Assembly: GCF_019578655.1 (NCBI RefSeq)
Contig: NC_063263.1
Location: 7,016,001 to 7,080,000, forward strand
Direction of reading: 5' to 3'
DNA from: Ricinus communis
Taxonomy: Eukaryota; Streptophyta; Magnoliopsida; Malpighiales; Euphorbiaceae
DNA length: 64,000 bases
Every line of letters begins with the position of its first letter. Position 1 is the first letter of the stretch. This document shows positions 62,601 through 64,000 of the stretch, in pieces. Below the pieces are notes generated by a model, which searched no databases, had not been told where the DNA came from, and saw only the letters and a program-made list of their open reading frames with translations. Made by a program: the position numbers and the translations under genes.

Positions 62601-64000
62601 AAAATTTGACTCAAAAAACCTTGTATGTAGAAATCATAATAATACTCATATTATCTCTCGATTAAAATTGTATAATTTGATAAATTATTCTCGTCTCAAA
62701 GAAAAAACAATAATTTTTAAATAATTCTACTAGTAAATATTGATTACTAGTTGTTTACTCGTCCATTGCATTATCATTATTATCAATTTTTATTATAAAA
62801 TTAAATTTATAAATACAATTTAGTAAATTTTTTGATATTTAATATTAATTTATACTATTGTAAAAAATAATAGTAAACTGACTATTTTTAAATGTCCTTA
62901 ATTTTTTAAAAACTTTATTAGTGCAGTAATATAAAAATTATTTTTAAAAATATTTATTTACTAATTCTAATATTATATAAATTAATACTATCAATATAAT
63001 TAATATTAATATTTTTTAAAATTAAAAATTATTATAATAAATAAAAATTAGTGAATATAATATTTTAAAATATTATTTTCTATAATTAAAATTATTATCT
63101 AATTAGAACACTAATTTATTAATTAATATAATATTAAAATATAATTAATATGCTATTTTTAGAATAATTATTATCTAATTAGAAAATTAATTTATTATTA
63201 ATATATTATTTCTCATGATTAAAATGAATGTTTAATTAGAAATGTAACAAATTAATTAATAAATTAATAAAAAAAATTACAAAATTACACATAAATTTGA
63301 ATTCCATATGTCAAAGCAAGTACACATATTAAGACAATAATCCTATGTGTCAAAAATCAAACGACATATCAAGAAAAATTTAGATCTCATAAATTAATAT
63401 ACATGTATAGATTACATTTAATTTTAATTTAATTATGAAAGTTTAAATTTATTTTTATTTCAATCACTAGATTTAATAATGTATGAATTTAGTCATTTCA
63501 ATATTATAAGATTGACACTTCACAAAAATAGTTAACACATAATTATTAAAAAAAATAAATATGACATATCAACCTTTTACTATCGGAGTGGAGTAAATTA
63601 AAATATATAATTATTAAAAATTAAATTGAAATTTTATGGTTAAGTTGAAATCAAATATAAAATTAAATGATTTTATTTTTATTTTTATGAAACATGTAAA
63701 TTCAAAAATATTTTTTAGAATCACTATGAAAAATATTACAAAAAAAAAAAATATTATTTCAATTTTGATAGTTATATAGTCACACAATTTTATTTATGCA
63801 GGATAGAGCTAGAAAAATTAATTTGAAATTGAAAGGTGGCACTGTTTACATTCAAATTTAACAATTGTGCAAAATCAATAAATTTGGACAGATTATAGTA
63901 CAAATCATTTAATAATTTTTATTTAAATTCTAAAGCTGATGAATTTTGATCCATTATAAAACTTTTGACCCATGGATAGGTAAAAAGATAATTACATAAT
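59601..64000. other. AT-rich intergenic region to the window end
   Basis: No gene I can support. 60540-61080 is rich in words like AAGCTCACGAG and TTTGGGCTCGATTAGATTTG, probably an old interspersed repeat related in style to 7200-7690. 61400-62030 is less AT-rich with two short overlapping minus-strand frames that I do not recognise. 62270-64000 is very AT-rich. Confidence 0.45.

Overview
This is eudicot plant nuclear DNA. The genes have GT-AG introns, the spacers are very AT-rich and repeat-laden, and every confident gene belongs to a land-plant family. Similarity from memory to Malpighiales proteins (poplar, castor, cassava) is a guess at lineage, not a demonstration. There is no tRNA, rRNA, CRISPR array or bacterial-type operon.

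Layout: an RSH2/RSH3-type (p)ppGpp synthetase/hydrolase gene, 5'-truncated by the window edge (1-3593, +), converges on a two-exon TAF9 gene (4467-5270, -). A small three-pass membrane protein follows (8250-8621, -). Next come two related alpha/beta-hydrolase first exons (9505-10218 and 12361-13080, +), of which only the second is directly followed by exons 2-4. An SP1-like/SPL2 RING E3 ligase gene (16729-21189, +) converges on an intronless NSP1-type GRAS gene (21728-23374, -). Then lie a long repeat-rich stretch, a germin-like protein (36104-36727, -), a GRF5-like gene with a miR396 site (42830-44173, +), a second repeat-rich stretch, and a proline-rich single-pass wall/membrane protein (58272-58904, -).

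The mobile DNA is the least ordinary part. Intron 3 of the SPL2-like gene holds a 1.47-kb Mutator-like element (18645-20112) with about 170-bp inverted ends and 8-9-bp target duplications. It carries what looks like a coding exon of a type I inositol-polyphosphate 5-phosphatase gene, so it is a Pack-MULE candidate. A foldback element made of about 59-bp units (10443-11216) sits between the two hydrolase first exons. Three LTR-like copies of one family lie at about 28259-30884 (-), 30958-33675 (+) and about 53559-55977 (+). The middle one is a solo LTR with a perfect 5-bp duplication, placed head-to-head with the first. Beside it lie an 83-bp and a 36-bp tandem array.

The genes do not form one pathway: they cover plastid stringent signalling, basal transcription, organelle ubiquitination, symbiosis/strigolactone transcription control, leaf growth control and cell wall functions. 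The most testable ideas are the captured 5-phosphatase exon and the possible alternative first exons of the hydrolase locus.
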